64,000 bases of DNA. Origin: Zygaena filipendulae (lineage: Eukaryota > Arthropoda > Insecta > Lepidoptera > Zygaenidae). The notes beneath the pieces are model-generated. The model was not told the DNA's origin and ran no database searches. It saw only the letters and a list, made by a program, of their open reading frames with translations. The position numbers were made by a program, and so were the translations under genes. The stretch is from positions 4,650,001 to 4,714,000 of the forward strand of contig OU015678.1 of the NCBI GenBank assembly GCA_907165275.2, in the 5' to 3' direction. Below are positions 1-13,200 of the stretch, in pieces; within the stretch, counting starts at the first letter, position 1; each line of letters starts with the position of its first letter.

Positions 1-242
1 TTAGTTTGGAGGTGACCTATCTACGAAATTCCAAGCGCTACGCCCGCATCTACGTGTCAATGACCGATTCGATTTCTATGCTACGGGCGCTATGCGCGCC
101 AAATATTGTGTTAGAAATCATTTAGAGATGGGCTAGTAAGAATGAATAAATATGACCTATATTGAAATATGGTGCGATCGATTCGGAAGTCGATTCTGAG
201 CAAACTACTTTGTAGTTTTCAGTTAATTCATTAACACGTTGT
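1..242 (-). mobile_element. MITE, cut by window start
   Basis: The right end reads into ATTCATTAACACGTTG and the body matches, in reverse orientation, the complete element at 24026-24395. The left terminus lies outside the window. It is non-coding. Confidence 0.7.
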
Positions 243-328
243 AGAAAGAAGAAGAAAGAAAGAAAATAGACTTATTTCAGCACAACACACAAGAAAAAGA
301 AACAAACATAAATAGTGCCTAATCTGAA

Positions 329-775
329 TAGCTGGTTCCCGCGGTTTCACAGCGGAAATTTCGCAGTTCCCGCAGGAATTCCGGGGTAAAAACTACCATA
401 GGGTCCTTCTTTGTACCCCTGACAACGTGCATGCAAAATTTCATGATGATCGATTGAGCCGTTAAGACGTGAAAGCATAACAAACTAACAAACTCACTTT
501 CTCATTTATAATGTTAGTAAGGATAGCTGTTCCCCACAGTTTCATCCACGTTAAATAAGGAGACTGGAGATCCCCAGGAAATTCCTATATAAAAAGTACC
601 GAATTCACACATCATCATGTACATAATTATGTGAATGCGAATGTAAATTGTTGTTGGTTTGTTGCGCTATCACACCATAACTATTCAACTGATTACCATG
701 AAATTTTGTATACACGTTGTCAGAGATACAGAGAAGTGCATAGGGTACTTTTAACCTGGAATTCTTACGGGGCAA
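329..775. mobile_element. Helitron-like fragments
   Basis: A minus-strand copy (329-525) begins with the reversed CTAG end and GC-rich hairpin and ends at TTATAATGTTAGTAAGGA. A second minus fragment follows (528-600), then a plus-strand fragment (617-775) with the shared ACACGTTGTCAG and AGGGTACTTTT segments. All are non-coding. Confidence 0.7.
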
Positions 776-1124
776 CATGATAGATATTTTTTATCCCGAC
801 AACATCTATACATACAAGAGTTCCTGAAACTCGCACGGATCAAGTTCATACCTTGATTCTCGAAAAGTGTATATTCCCGATCAATTTGAATTTTGATATC
901 GGAGCTCTAGTTAGGCACATGCACTGTAAAAAGAAAAAATAAATATTTCTATTTAAAAAACATACATACAGTCGAATGCAGAACCTCCTTCGTTTTGGAA
1001 GTCGGTCGGTTAAAAAGAAATTTAATTATCTACGTAACATGTTTACTGAGAGAAAAAAACTATTGTTAAATTATTTGGCCAGCATTAAATAAAGAGGAGA
1101 TGCAATACTTGATCTGCAATGAAA

Positions 1125-1310
1125 CCCTAAGGCCCGCCGCCGATTGTGACTTTTTGTCGACGCGACTTTCTGTCACTTAGTCAAGTGCAATGAAAACTAT
1201 ACTGAGTCACCGTCACCGTAATGAGCGCACTCAGTATAGTTTTCATTGCTCTTGACTAAGTGACAGAAAATCACGTCGACAAAAAGTCACAATCGGCGGC
1301 GGGCTTAATG
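1125..1310. mobile_element. foldback MITE, near-perfect palindrome
   Basis: The left arm starts GCCCGCCGCCGATTGTGAC and the right arm is its reverse complement. The arms run about 85 bp each and meet near GTCACCGTCACCGTAATG. It has no coding capacity and can form a long hairpin. Confidence 0.85.
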
Positions 1311-1674
1311 ATTTTTTGAAATATATGTAGAAGACCCCGCCATGCTAGGCTAGGAGGTTAATAGTACTTCTTCTTCTTCTTTACCAATGGCGTCTATAAT
1401 TATAATTTGCCAGTGACAACGTTTCTTAGTGATAAAAATTTCTTCATCTACTTCTTTAATTATGGCGAAACGCCAATGACAATGTTAGATTGTTCCCCAA
1501 GTTAAAACATGGCTCTCTTGAAAGCCAGTTTCCTGCTCCGGGTTCAAAATAGATGCTGAAAAGTGACTGAAATAACGAAGACTTCACGTGACACGCGTGT
1601 GTTCGGTACGGCTTTCACCCTTCAACAACCAGGTTAATAGTATTGAGCACGACAAAGTCACTGCAGAACTGTTA

Positions 1675-2154
1675 TGCTACTGCTACACTTGCGTGTTAAC
1701 GCGTAAATTAGTGCGCTAATTATGGCATTACGTAGATGTGGCCAACAGTTAACAGGTTAACTTACTAATTAACGGCATTACTAATGATGTTAAACGTTAA
1801 GCGATAGCTCGGGTGTCGGTTTTTTGGACACACCAAAGGGTTTTAGCGCGTTATTTAGCGCACTAAGCGGAGTTGCCTTCTCATTCTGCGTGGCGCACGC
1901 GCGGAGCAAGACCGTATTTAGATACTATGTTTTCGCGGGAATAATAAAAATACGACAGTGGAATGGTCTAAAATTACAACTGCTTCTACCTCCATTGCAA
2001 AAAAACAGATGTTTGAAGCTTCGAACTCCATTTTGTGTTAACTCACGCTTAACGGCACGTTGCAAACTAAATGTAGCCAACACGTATTTTAATGCCTTAA
2101 TTAACGCGTAATTGGACATTAACATCAACGTTAACATGTGGTGGAGCAGTAGCA
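1675..2154 (+). mobile_element. MITE family E, copy 1
   Basis: The termini are TGCTACTGCTACACTTGCG and its inverse ending GGAGCAGTAGCA. The interior is rich in GTTAACG. Further copies lie at 8498-8688 (short) and 50643-51209 (opposite orientation). A 95-codon ORF at 1824 has a counterpart in the third copy but no recognisable domain. Confidence 0.75.
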
Positions 2155-2194
2155 TTCATACTCAAAAAAATTTCAATTTCAAAGCCTTTTGAAG

Positions 2195-2250
2195 CATAAC
2201 AACCAATTGGTTGTTACAATCACTTATAATTGTCAGCAGGTTCTTAGAAC
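2195..2250 (-). repeat. LINE/SINE 3' end fragment
   Basis: This is the reverse of the GTTCTAAGAACC...GATTGTAAC segment found complete at 21950-22115 and 63205-63395. Confidence 0.5.
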
Positions 2251-2374
2251 TATATATTACTACTACTACTATACTACAACTTATTTATCTACTTATTTAT
2301 TGACGGAATACATTGTCTTGCTAGTTGCTACCAAAATGTCATTAATTTATTCCTATTAATTATAGTCATATCCA

Positions 2375-2710
2375 AAACTAGCTATACCCCGCGGTTTCCC
2401 TCGCGCAAGTTGCGGAATTCCCGCAGGAACTCCAAAGTAGCCTAATATATTACTTATAACATCAGCTAATTAGCACTGAAAGTCTCGTCAGTATCGGTCC
2501 AACCGTTTCGGAGATTCACCCGCGTGAGTTTCGGAATTCCCGCAGGAACTCCAAACTTCTTTTATATAAACCTTGTCTTGACAATAGCGAACACAAAAAA
2601 AAACAATTATCCAATTTGGTGCAGTCGTTTGGAAGTTATGCGCTTAGCAACACATTTGGCGATTCATTTTTATTATATAAGATGTACTGTAAACTTTGTT
2701 GATGTTTGAC
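2375..2710 (-). mobile_element. Helitron-like copies, minus strand
   Basis: The stretch starts ACTAGCTATACCCCGCGG. The GGAATTCCCGCAGGAACTCC segment occurs twice (2412 and 2532), so two truncated copies abut. The 61-codon ORF here is incidental. Confidence 0.65.
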
Positions 2711-2843
2711 CTCTCTTTGGGTTCCTTAGCAAGCATTTTTCATTCCGAGAATTATTCTTCCGAGTGCTTTGTAACCTTGTAACCTACATACACAATTTTT
2801 AAGTACTTAATATTTTTGAACCTTATTAAAAAGCAATACTTAC

Positions 2844-5800
2844 ACCCGGCTGCATTATTTAAATAAATTATAAATGTAATTATTACTTTTATGTTAGGTA
2901 CATTTAAATATTTTAAATATTTGTCAAAAAGGATAAGAAATAATAGATATATCGGGGAAAATAATTATAATTTTCTAACCAACAAGCGTAGTTATTTGAA
3001 AAATTATTTTTATAATCGCTTATGAACGAAATACGAGTTAAATAGGTATAGAGTCAATAAAAATGAACTTACTTTCTGAAAATGAAATCAAAGTAATTTA
3101 TTTTAATAATTTTATTATTGTTTTGTATAGTTAATTAGTACCTATAAGATTATCTACCTTTAGCAATAAGGCCACATTTAACTCTTTCTTTTTATTTGTC
3201 TAATGTTTTGTATCCTGGGACAGTAAAATATATTTGAATTTTAATTTCAGATACATTTTAATGTCATATAAACTAGAATCACAGAAAATATTCTAAATTA
3301 ATTTTAATTTCAGAGACATTTTAGTGTCATATAAACTAGAATCACAGAAAATATTCTAAATATCTACCTACAAGTGTGAAAACATGGAAAAGCCATGCAG
3401 TGTCATGTAGGTATGCGTATATCATGTCGTTCTGAAATCATCTATAGGTACTAATATTATAAAGAGGAAAGATTTGTATTTTTGTTTGTTTGTTACGAAT
3501 TACGATCTAACTCAAAAACTATACGGGACTGATTTCAGAAATTCTTTCACCATTAGAACGCTACATTATCCCTTAGTGAGATGGGCTATATTGTAACCAG
3601 GAACCTTTTATTATATAGTCAGGAACTCCAGCGGGAACTCCGAAATTACCGCGGGTGAAACCGCGGGAAACAGTTAGTACCTACACTACAAGTAGAGCGC
3701 GTTAACGACTATAATAAAAATTAATTATTTAATCATCCATACTGACCGTGGGTGGCTATAAAAGTAACAAGTTAAAATTAATTAATAAATGTAATTAATA
3801 GCAAAAAGGTTAGTCGACATCACAGGAAACCGAAGAGCTGGCAGCTACCTCGGACAAAGAATTAGCCTAGCTATTCAAAGGGGGAACGCTGCCAGTATCT
3901 TCGGAACCTTGCCTAAAGGGACTCCTTTTAATAATATATTTTAGCTTTATTTTAGGTTAGGTTAAGTTTAGTTTTAGTTTATTAACATTTAGAAGTTAGT
4001 TTTATTAATTTTGTGTGTCCAAATGACAGCAGTCATTATAATGGGCATGATGACAAGGTATAAAATATATTTATATTGTATTGCCCTTTCAGGGATTATG
4101 ACATCAATCTTTCTGAATCTGTTCATATTCTTTCCTATCAAATACTTGTTGCTTTTTGTAATTGTCCACTGTTTTCTCTGACTGACATTGGCATGAATAG
4201 TGCGCCTACCTATCCAAGGCGTCTGTTGCCATATTGAAAGAAGAAGGTATAAAATCAAAATTATATTCAGTCTGTCAGTTAGATAATAAAAAGTATAGAT
4301 AATAGACACGACGTACTTTTATCTGTTTCGATTTTATTAAAAAAAATCTTATATAAAACGCATTAAAGTTTAGGAGTTTTTTATTAATCTACAAGACGGA
4401 CTAAAAGTTAAAATTTTGTCATCATGCCCATTATTATGACATGTACATTGTACCATGTACAATTTCATAATTTATATGTATTTATCGCATAGGATAAACG
4501 CATGAAATAATATAAGTAGGAGAAGGTAGTAAGAACGTTTCATTTCTTTTTTTAACGTTTTTAAATCTGGACATGAAAAGCATAGATATGGTCGGATCTC
4601 AACATCAGATCAAACTAAAATACTAAAATATTTAGTATTTTAGTCATTGATACCTACGTCTAGTAGTAAATCAATGATTTTAGTGTTAAAAAGCAGTCTT
4701 GGTGAGATGTTGATATCCGACCACATGCCTTATCTTAGCGTGTTGGGTGCCACTGTGGTGAAGGTGATGAAGACCGTATAGTACTTACATTTGTCTGTCA
4801 ATTAAAACAAAGTAAACAATATCAGAATATAATTAGGTGGGTAATTAAAATATAAAACCGACCAAGGGCGTGTCCACAGAGAAGAGTTCCGTAGTGGAAC
4901 AGAAGTACTTGCAAAAAAAAAGTTGTACGTTACAATAGAACAATAGGAAATATTACTTACATAGTACTATAAAAAAAAAAAACAGAATGTGATTAAATCG
5001 TTTTATAATTTAGTTACGAACAGGGAAATATCTCAAAAAGTAGGGACCTAAAAAATAAATAAATTAACATTAATATAAATAATTACATAAATATCGATAC
5101 TCACCGTAAGCTACCAGAGATAAAGAATATAAATTATAATTAGGCATTATTTTTACAAATTACCAAACAAAGTCCTCCGCTTCGTCTGTCTATCTGTCTG
5201 TCTGTTCGCGATAAACTCAAAAAACTACTGAAGGTATTTTCACCAATAAATAGAGCAATTTGAAAGGAAGGTTCACACGAATATTTGATCCCGAAATTCC
5301 GCGGGAACTCCGAAATCACCGCTGGGGATATCAAGTAGGTATTTAATAAAGGTAAAATATATTGACCCTCTTTAAAAAAAAATAAGGAAGTTCTCAATTC
5401 GGCTTTTGAGCGACTACAATAAAATTCAATGACGATAGGTGAGCGATGAAAAACAAATAACAGGATTCTACGGATTAAATATGAAATTATATTTACGTAT
5501 GACTGAAATTAGAATCAATAATGTAAATTAATATTTTCACATGTTAATTATAAATCAACAAGAACCTACATAAGTTTAATGAGTAGATATACTTAATAAA
5601 ATTTACTCACTTCACTCTGTAAGAAAGTTCACATGAATTATTATTAATATAAAATATTAACATTTAACCCTTAATAGACATACTGGGTCTCCGGGACCCA
5701 GACTCTTTGCGACCGGATAATACTGCTCACTAAAATCGATAAATTTTATGGGTTTTGTGGCGCCATCTAACGATAATTTGGATCTTCAACTTCAGTATCG

Positions 5801-8800
5801 AAACGATAGATTTTGAATCGTTTCATTATTTGCTTTTACATCGCACTTGTGTTCAATTTTAGAAAAAAATATAAGAAAACAAATGGGTATTTATAAGATC
5901 ACGCCAGAATTGCAACCAGTTTTATATTGAAAAGTTGAGATTATTTAATTATTATTTTTATTTATTTATTTTACTCACAATCAGTTGCTACAAACGAAAT
6001 GAATGAAAAAATTATATTACAACTTAGAGAATTCGATATTTTACATACGTAATAAGTAACTACTAAATGGAATTTTAGCAGGTACTTTTGCTTAAAGTTT
6101 AAGATAAAACATATTTGGTTTTGTTTTACTCCAATCACAGAGATAATGCTGGGCATGAAAAGCATAATACGGTCGAATATTTGTGGTATTTTAGTGTTAA
6201 AAAGTAGTTTGGTCGGATGTTGAGATCCCACCATGTAATTTTCATGTCCAGAATGATGGCAATTGAAACTTGAAAAGGTGGGAGTGGAGCGCCATCGCAC
6301 ATTTAAAATCACATCAAGATCATATTCAAAATTAAGCGAGTGGAGCCGCGAGTAACAGCTAGTTTTAATTCATAATTAAAATAACTCACCATCATCTGTA
6401 AAATATAAAGCATTTTTTTATAATATTATCTATACTAATATTATAATATATTGAATGCGTCAGTCTTAGAAACTATTGGTCCGATTTGAAAAATACATTT
6501 ATTGAGGAAGACCATTTATAATTATTATCACGTTACGACTAATAGGAGCGGAGCAGCAATGAAAAACGTTGCAAAACCAAAAAGAAAAATCCTTTTGAGA
6601 GCTTCCATTGTATATGCTGCGTAAATGGTTAGCTATGGAATAGATTTTAGTAACATTTTTCTTCAAATTGACACGGATGAAACGGCGGGGCACAGCTAGT
6701 CGTTAAAATAAAAATTCATTCATAGAAGAAGCTCGATTTTGGACTCAGACTGATGTTTACTTGGTGTTTAACCCAAGCCACCGGGTTTAAGCCCAGCGGT
6801 GGCGCATCTATGGTTGCAAGCATATTGTATAATTCGTTCAATTTTGAACAAGCTGGGCGTTCGACCACAGCCCACTTGATGTTATGTGATGGTGTAGTCG
6901 AAGATTGTGAACACACCTAGCCTAGAATGGAAACTGGTTTTCAAGAGACGCTGCCGAAGCCCAACTTTAAGGTGATCAGCGACAGATTTTCAATTAAAAC
7001 GTGGTAGCTAAGTAGCCAGCCGGGTACTAGAGAGTACCCTACTATCATGTTATGGATGGCACATGATGTTCTTCTTCTCCGACAGCTCAAGCTCATTGGT
7101 AAGGTTTGAACCTAGCATCTAGAGCAAGATCTAAACGCACCAACCTGGGTAAAGTTTGAACTGTGAGCAAGACAGAATGAATGGAAGAAATCTACCGACT
7201 AATCTGGGATACCATATCGCATTTTCTATCCACGGAACTATACAAAGTTCCGAGGACAGATCCCAACAGACAGCTAAATTATAACTAACACAAAAAAGGG
7301 GAGGTAACTTACACTGCCGTCCTGCGTGAAAATAAATCAAATTGAAACAATAACTCCGTAGTTATTTACTTATATAATAAATAAAACATGAAATAGGGTA
7401 CTTGCATGAATTTTTTTTTTCAGTCTATTTTAAAGATATATGGCCTACTTAAACAAAGCAAGAAAAAGAAAAAAAAATATATGCATAAATTAATGAAATA
7501 GAGCGTTTCAAAGTTCCTACTTTAGACCTTACCGCCAAAACGCGGAATGACGTCACTAGTTCAAAATTACGCCTTATTAATCTGTGATAGAAATGTCAAT
7601 GTCGTATTGACAGAGTCTTGTGACACTGACAGACAGATAACTTCAATATCCAAAAGCGAAATTAAGGTTGAACTGTGTCGATTTACTTCCAAAAGTTCCA
7701 GTAAAGAATTGAAATGCATATTACCGATGCATTTTAAAGTAAAAAACTTCAGAAAATGGAAAATATGCGTTGACTGTAAGCACTTAGTTTCTTCTGCCTT
7801 CTCTGAAATAGGCAAATATTTCCTAAAAAAATAAAAGTGACGTTATGTGTCAAGCGTGGCTGTGATTGGTGTTTCGTTGCAACGTTCCGTTTCACAAAAT
7901 TAAAAGTTGAATATTTTGGAAACTATTGAAATTTTTTTAGTAAATCTTTCACGATAACGCTGTAAGGCTCTATTTTTTAAATATTGACACAATTTCTTAT
8001 TATAAATTTCATGCAAGTACCCTATTGTGAAGGGAGACCAACAAATTTTCCAAAAACCTAGAGTGGTTATTTAGCCCTTTCACTGCCATTTCCATGAGAA
8101 AATTAGAGCGAATTACAACTGAGTAAGTGGTCCAGATCCTTTTGTTAGGTTAATCTGACCATGGCCAGTGCTCTGTGTCCAAGACCATCAACCTTTCACC
8201 GCCATCCGCGCAATAACACGATCTACGAAAGACGTACTCCTGGCGCCGGAAACGTAATACTACGTTACAAACAAACCACTGCACTAACTTTTATATTTAT
8301 TAGATTAAAGGGCAGATATTATCTACCTATCTAAGCATTCCCAAAACTAGGAGAAATCATGCATAAAGCGTGTGGTCTAGAGGTAACGCGGCCATGTTTT
8401 TGTTGCCTTAACCTATCAAGGCTACAAAAACGTGGCAGTGAAAGGGTTAGAATAAGAAATATAATATTGCATGTCTGTGTATTTTTATGATACCTATTGC
8501 TACTGCTCCACCTGCGTGTTATCGCGTAAATTAGTGCGCTAATTTAGGCATTAGTACGTAGATGTGGCCAACATTTTAACGGGTTTACTTACTAACATTA
8601 CCATCAAAGTTAACGTTAGACATTAACATCAACGTTAACGTTAGACATTAACATCAACGTTAACGTTAACGCAGGTGGAGCAGTAGCATAACTATTAATC
8701 TGATTGAATAATAACTTTTATATTGCAAATTTCTTACCTTAAGCTAAAATTTTATAATTATTATTTTTTAATAGACGTTATTATGTATTTTATGAACGGA

Positions 8801-10267
8801 AAAGAAAGCAGTTTTAATAAACTTTACCGTAAACTGAAAAATAAAAGTAAAAATATTAGATACTAAACAAGAGATGGCGCCACTAATACTTTTCATGCAA
8901 TTTTTTCATGATTATAAATGTTTTGGGTAACTTTTATCAATTAATAATTTTAATATTTGATAAAACTGTAGGTTTTACTTACATTATACTGTAACAATAA
9001 AAAATTTTAATCGACAGTGAATAAAGCCGTCAATTTACTTTACAAATCAAATCGTCAAATAATTAAGGGGTATAAAATCAAAGGCAGCTAGTTGCAAGTT
9101 TTTTTCAAATTTGGACTTTGAATGCCATTAAATCCATCTCACGATTATCTACGTGTTCCACTTACTACTTGTTATCAAATGCAGATGATAGTCATAGAAA
9201 ACAATGATTGAAAACTACGATTGGAATCAAAATCAGCCTAAAAGTTCTCTGTCAACATCGAAGTTTAAGCTAGAAAAAAGTTTTTTTCGTTTTGTGAACA
9301 ATTCAAGATTGTGCACTTCGCCGCACTCAGAGTCAACTTTAATGATTACTTAGTTAAGTATAGATTTTTAAAACATAACTGCCGCAATCAGACAAGTTTA
9401 ATAAATTGATGTTAATTGACCTTTAACTCATTAAGTTACATCTCATTAAATGCCAATTAACATTAATTTACTCATCGTCTCTGATTGCGGCGGTTTTGTT
9501 TTAAAAATCTATACTTAACTAAGTAATCATTAAAGTCGACTCTGAGTGCGGCCGTTAGCTGCCTTTGATTCTATACCTACCCCTCAATTGCCGTGTTACT
9601 TACTTTCACCTGAATAACAATGATAATCATAATTAATAACATAAAATTAATTAATTAATTAATTTTTAATTTAAATTGAATTTAAATTTTTTAAACAACA
9701 ATAACTCTGCCAAAAAAATATGATAAATCTTACTTCTGTCTGAAAAGTATAAAATAAACGAGTATGTTACACAAAAAGTAGGTCGGTAGGTACCTACTCG
9801 AGTGGGGCCATGTTGACACTATGTGAGTTGACCGAAATATTTTCAGCTCTTTATCACAAACCTCATACTTACTGAGTTGTCTTACAGACAATGATGAGTA
9901 GGTACATATTTTTAACCAACTTCCAAAAAGGAGGTTCTGTGTTCGTGTGTTAACCGCCTTTTTAGAAGTTTTTTTCATATGAAATTTTAAGATAGGCAAA
10001 TTCTTATTTTGGAATTATAGTAGGTAGGTCCCTAATTCCTTTAGAAGTTACGTGGTATTGTATTGACATACTTATACTTTGCTAACTTGATAAAAATTTA
10101 AAGCAGATAGATAGGTACTTACAGTGACCTTTGGAAATAAAATATTCAATGTAATAATCAAAAGAAGATTTTTAATTTTTTTTTAGTTTTTTTTTTGTCA
10201 CAATATTTCTTTTTTTTTTATAAATTCATTATAATTACGTTGATAAATTAATAAAACTTACTGGTTG
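2844..10267 (-). CDS. micro-exon gene, 3' exon group
   Basis: Exons in transcript order: 10262-10267 QP; 10123-10128 VT (AAG acceptor); 9734-9739 TE; 9604-9609 VK; 8983-8988 YN; 8828-8833 FT; 8738-8743 LK; 7313-7321 DGS; 6390-6395 MM; 5979-5987 QLI; 5611-5616 SE; 5497-5502 SY; 5105-5110 LT; 4961-4966 YY; 4789-4794 TN; 3073-3075 K (a 3-nt exon between TTCATTTTCAG and GTAAGTTC); 2844-2849 PG. The joined peptide alternates polar and hydrophobic residues as in beta strands, and YN plus FT makes the sequon N-F-T. No exon carries a stop in phase 0. No further exon was found left of 2844, so the gene should continue outside the window. Confidence 0.65.
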
Positions 10268-13200
10268 CTGTTCGGCATAAAACAAACGCATCGGTATAGA
10301 TAAATTATTAATAACTACTTATAGTAGGTAAATAGAAAATCCGTTTTGAAGATGTAGGTTACTGATACATTTACCTACACACATACATCTAATATATATA
10401 AATCACGTGTCACGTTGTTTGTCCGCGATGGACTCCGAAACTACTGAACGGATTTTGATAAAATTTTGCAACCATTCATAAAATGGTCCAGCTTAAAAGA
10501 TAGGATAGTTTTTATCCCGGAATTCCCTCGGGAACTGAAGGACATGGAGTACTTTTTTCCCGCAACCTCCGCGGGAACTCCGAAATTACCGCGGATGAAA
10601 TCGCGGGGGACAGCTAGTTATATATATAATTTATATTTAACCAAGATGGTCCCCGCGCTTTCACCTGCGTTAATATTGAAAAAATGTGCGGGAATTCCGG
10701 GGTAAAAATTATTATTTTCGTTCCTGTATAATATGTACCCTTTACATCCTCTATGCTAAATTGCGTGATGATTGGTTGTCTATAGTTAAGGAGTGAAAGG
10801 GTAACGAATAGGGTTGCCACCTTTTTTTGGAAAAAATATAGTGTTTTTCCGAAAAAAGATACAAAAATATAGTACTTTTGGAAAATGCAGGGAAAAATGA
10901 TTGAAACTACTTGCATATTTTTTTTAATCATTAAGTATATAGGGCAGCATTTTTGACAGTTGGACGTTTTGTTGCCGCGTACCTATGCATGCGTGGTGCG
11001 TTCCAGACCAGTCACAGCCCATAAAAAGCGCGACAATTGAATTACGGATAAAAATATAGTATTTTTCGTACTATATTATTTTTCTATAATATATGTACCT
11101 ATAGTGCAATTGACTGAAATATAGAACGATATTATATACACACCGGCAGAATTAGCGGAACATAAAAAGGCAGAGTATAGAAATAATAACGTATATATAT
11201 TAAAACAAATAATAATTAGACGTGAAGTAATAAATTAATATACATCTTTTAACACTTTAAAAGTTTGTAATTAAATTATTAAATTTTATTTAAAATAATA
11301 ATAAAAAAAAACACTTTTTCTCTAATTTTTGGGCACACAAATAATGTTGCAAATTAAAGATTACTGTGATTTTAACACTAAATAAATGAACGATTAATAA
11401 CGTGTGTTTCTCCTTCGTGATTCAACTTTTATTTGCAACATTGTCTGTGTTCTCACAAACTAGAGATTTTTTTTTCTTTAATTTTGATTACTTTTAATAA
11501 AATTTAACTAAAAACTTCTGAAAATCGATGTTAAAAGATGTATATTTGTTTATTACTTCATGCCTGATAATAATTTGTTTTAATACATATATGTTATTAT
11601 TTCTATACTCTGCCTTTTTATGTTCCGCTAATTCTGCCGGTGTATATAATATAGTACCTACAGGTGGCAACCCTAGTAACGAACTACTTTTTAGATACTT
11701 TCAATGATTATTATTGTCGTTTTATTTCAACCAGTTTACAAAAAACCTTAACCTTCCCACAGATAATATAATACTAGACCTCAGACCTTCCTCGTGAATC
11801 AATATATGTATTGATTTGGCGAAAACCGCATGAGAATCCGTTTAGTAGTTTTTGAGTTTATCGCGAACAGACAGACAGGCAGACGGTGGGAAAGATTTTG
11901 TTTTATAATAGGTAAGTATGTAGTGATAAACTTACGCCCTTTATCTGAAAAAATTATGTTATTTTTAAAAGCATTGTAATATGATTTATGTAGTTAATCG
12001 AATATAAAGTAGGCAGGTATCTAATCTTATGTTTATGTAGAATTTATAAAATTCCCCGCTGTTCCACCCGCGTTAATTTCGGAGCTCCCGCGGGAATCCC
12101 GGATGATAAGTGCCCTATGTCCTTCTCTGCACCCTTGACAACGTGTAGGTACCTATATAAAATTTCGTGATGATCGGTTGAGCCGTAAAGGTGTGAAAGC
12201 GTAACCAACAAACTTACTTTCGCATTTATTATACCTATTAGTAAGGATTTGACTTACATGACGTGATCCCGAATTCCCGAATACGCCATTTACAGATGCG
12301 GTACCATGAAAATTAAAACAATAGTTTAATGACCCTAATAAAACCAGACATATACTTAGACTTATAGGTTGTAGGAAAATTGTATAATACCTATTGGGCA
12401 GGTGTATAAATTTTTACGAAGCCATAATTCAATAAAGTAAAAGACTTACATAGAAATCCTGAAATCATTTAAATTTGGCAGATATAGATATTATACAATA
12501 AGTAGTAATATTTCTTAACATTAAATTAAATTAAAACAAAACCTGTAATCGAGGGTTTTTTTTATAAACTTTATATCTAGTGCTTTGGGTTTTTGGACAG
12601 TTTTTAGTCTAGATTAATGCTGTTTTTTCTAGATTTATGTCTTAACTAAAGAAAGGCAGGCTTAGGGACACTTAAAAAAAATTAAGAATATCTTTAATTA
12701 AATTTTACCTAACCAAAGATTAAGGTCCGTATTTCAGAAGGTTACCCAAGTCATGAATCTAGTTTTAAAACTAATTTTAGAACCTTACTTGAAACGAGAT
12801 TCATCAATCAACAATCAGCTGAGTTATTTCCTTATTCTAGAACGACGCTTGAGTACTAATCTATACTCAAGCAAAGATTTGGCGTCTGTCATGTCAAGAC
12901 CACTCAACCAATCAGAGCTCAAAATCTCTACTCAAGACTAGTTTCAAGTGATTAGAACCAATCAGAGTTCAGAATCTCTACTCAAGACTAGTTTCAAGTG
13001 ATTAGAACTTAAAACGCATTCTATAATAAGATGTACGCTCGAGTTATGATCTGAGCTTAAATCTAATCTCAAGTGAAACGTGATCTGAGTCACCTTGTGG
13101 AATACGGACCTAAATGGATATTCTAATTTGACAAAACGATGGTAGCAAATTTGTTAATAATATAGATAATATAGAGATATATTTTGATACATTTAGTTTA

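Noticed and set aside
4309..4320. Extra 6-nt exon (I K) near 4314
   Set aside because: It falls inside a family C MITE copy and has a purine-rich acceptor context.
5181..5215. CTGTCTGTCTG as a tRNA or RNA-gene feature
   Set aside because: It is a Helitron-internal microsatellite. No cloverleaf with A and B boxes was found here or elsewhere in the window.
7547..7834. 95- and 82-codon ORFs on both strands
   Set aside because: They are internal to MITE family A; the corresponding frames are broken in copies 2 and 3 and show no domain.
9137..9147. Extra 6-nt exon (I I) near 9140
   Set aside because: It lies inside a MITE (9066-9593) and its acceptor lacks a pyrimidine tract.
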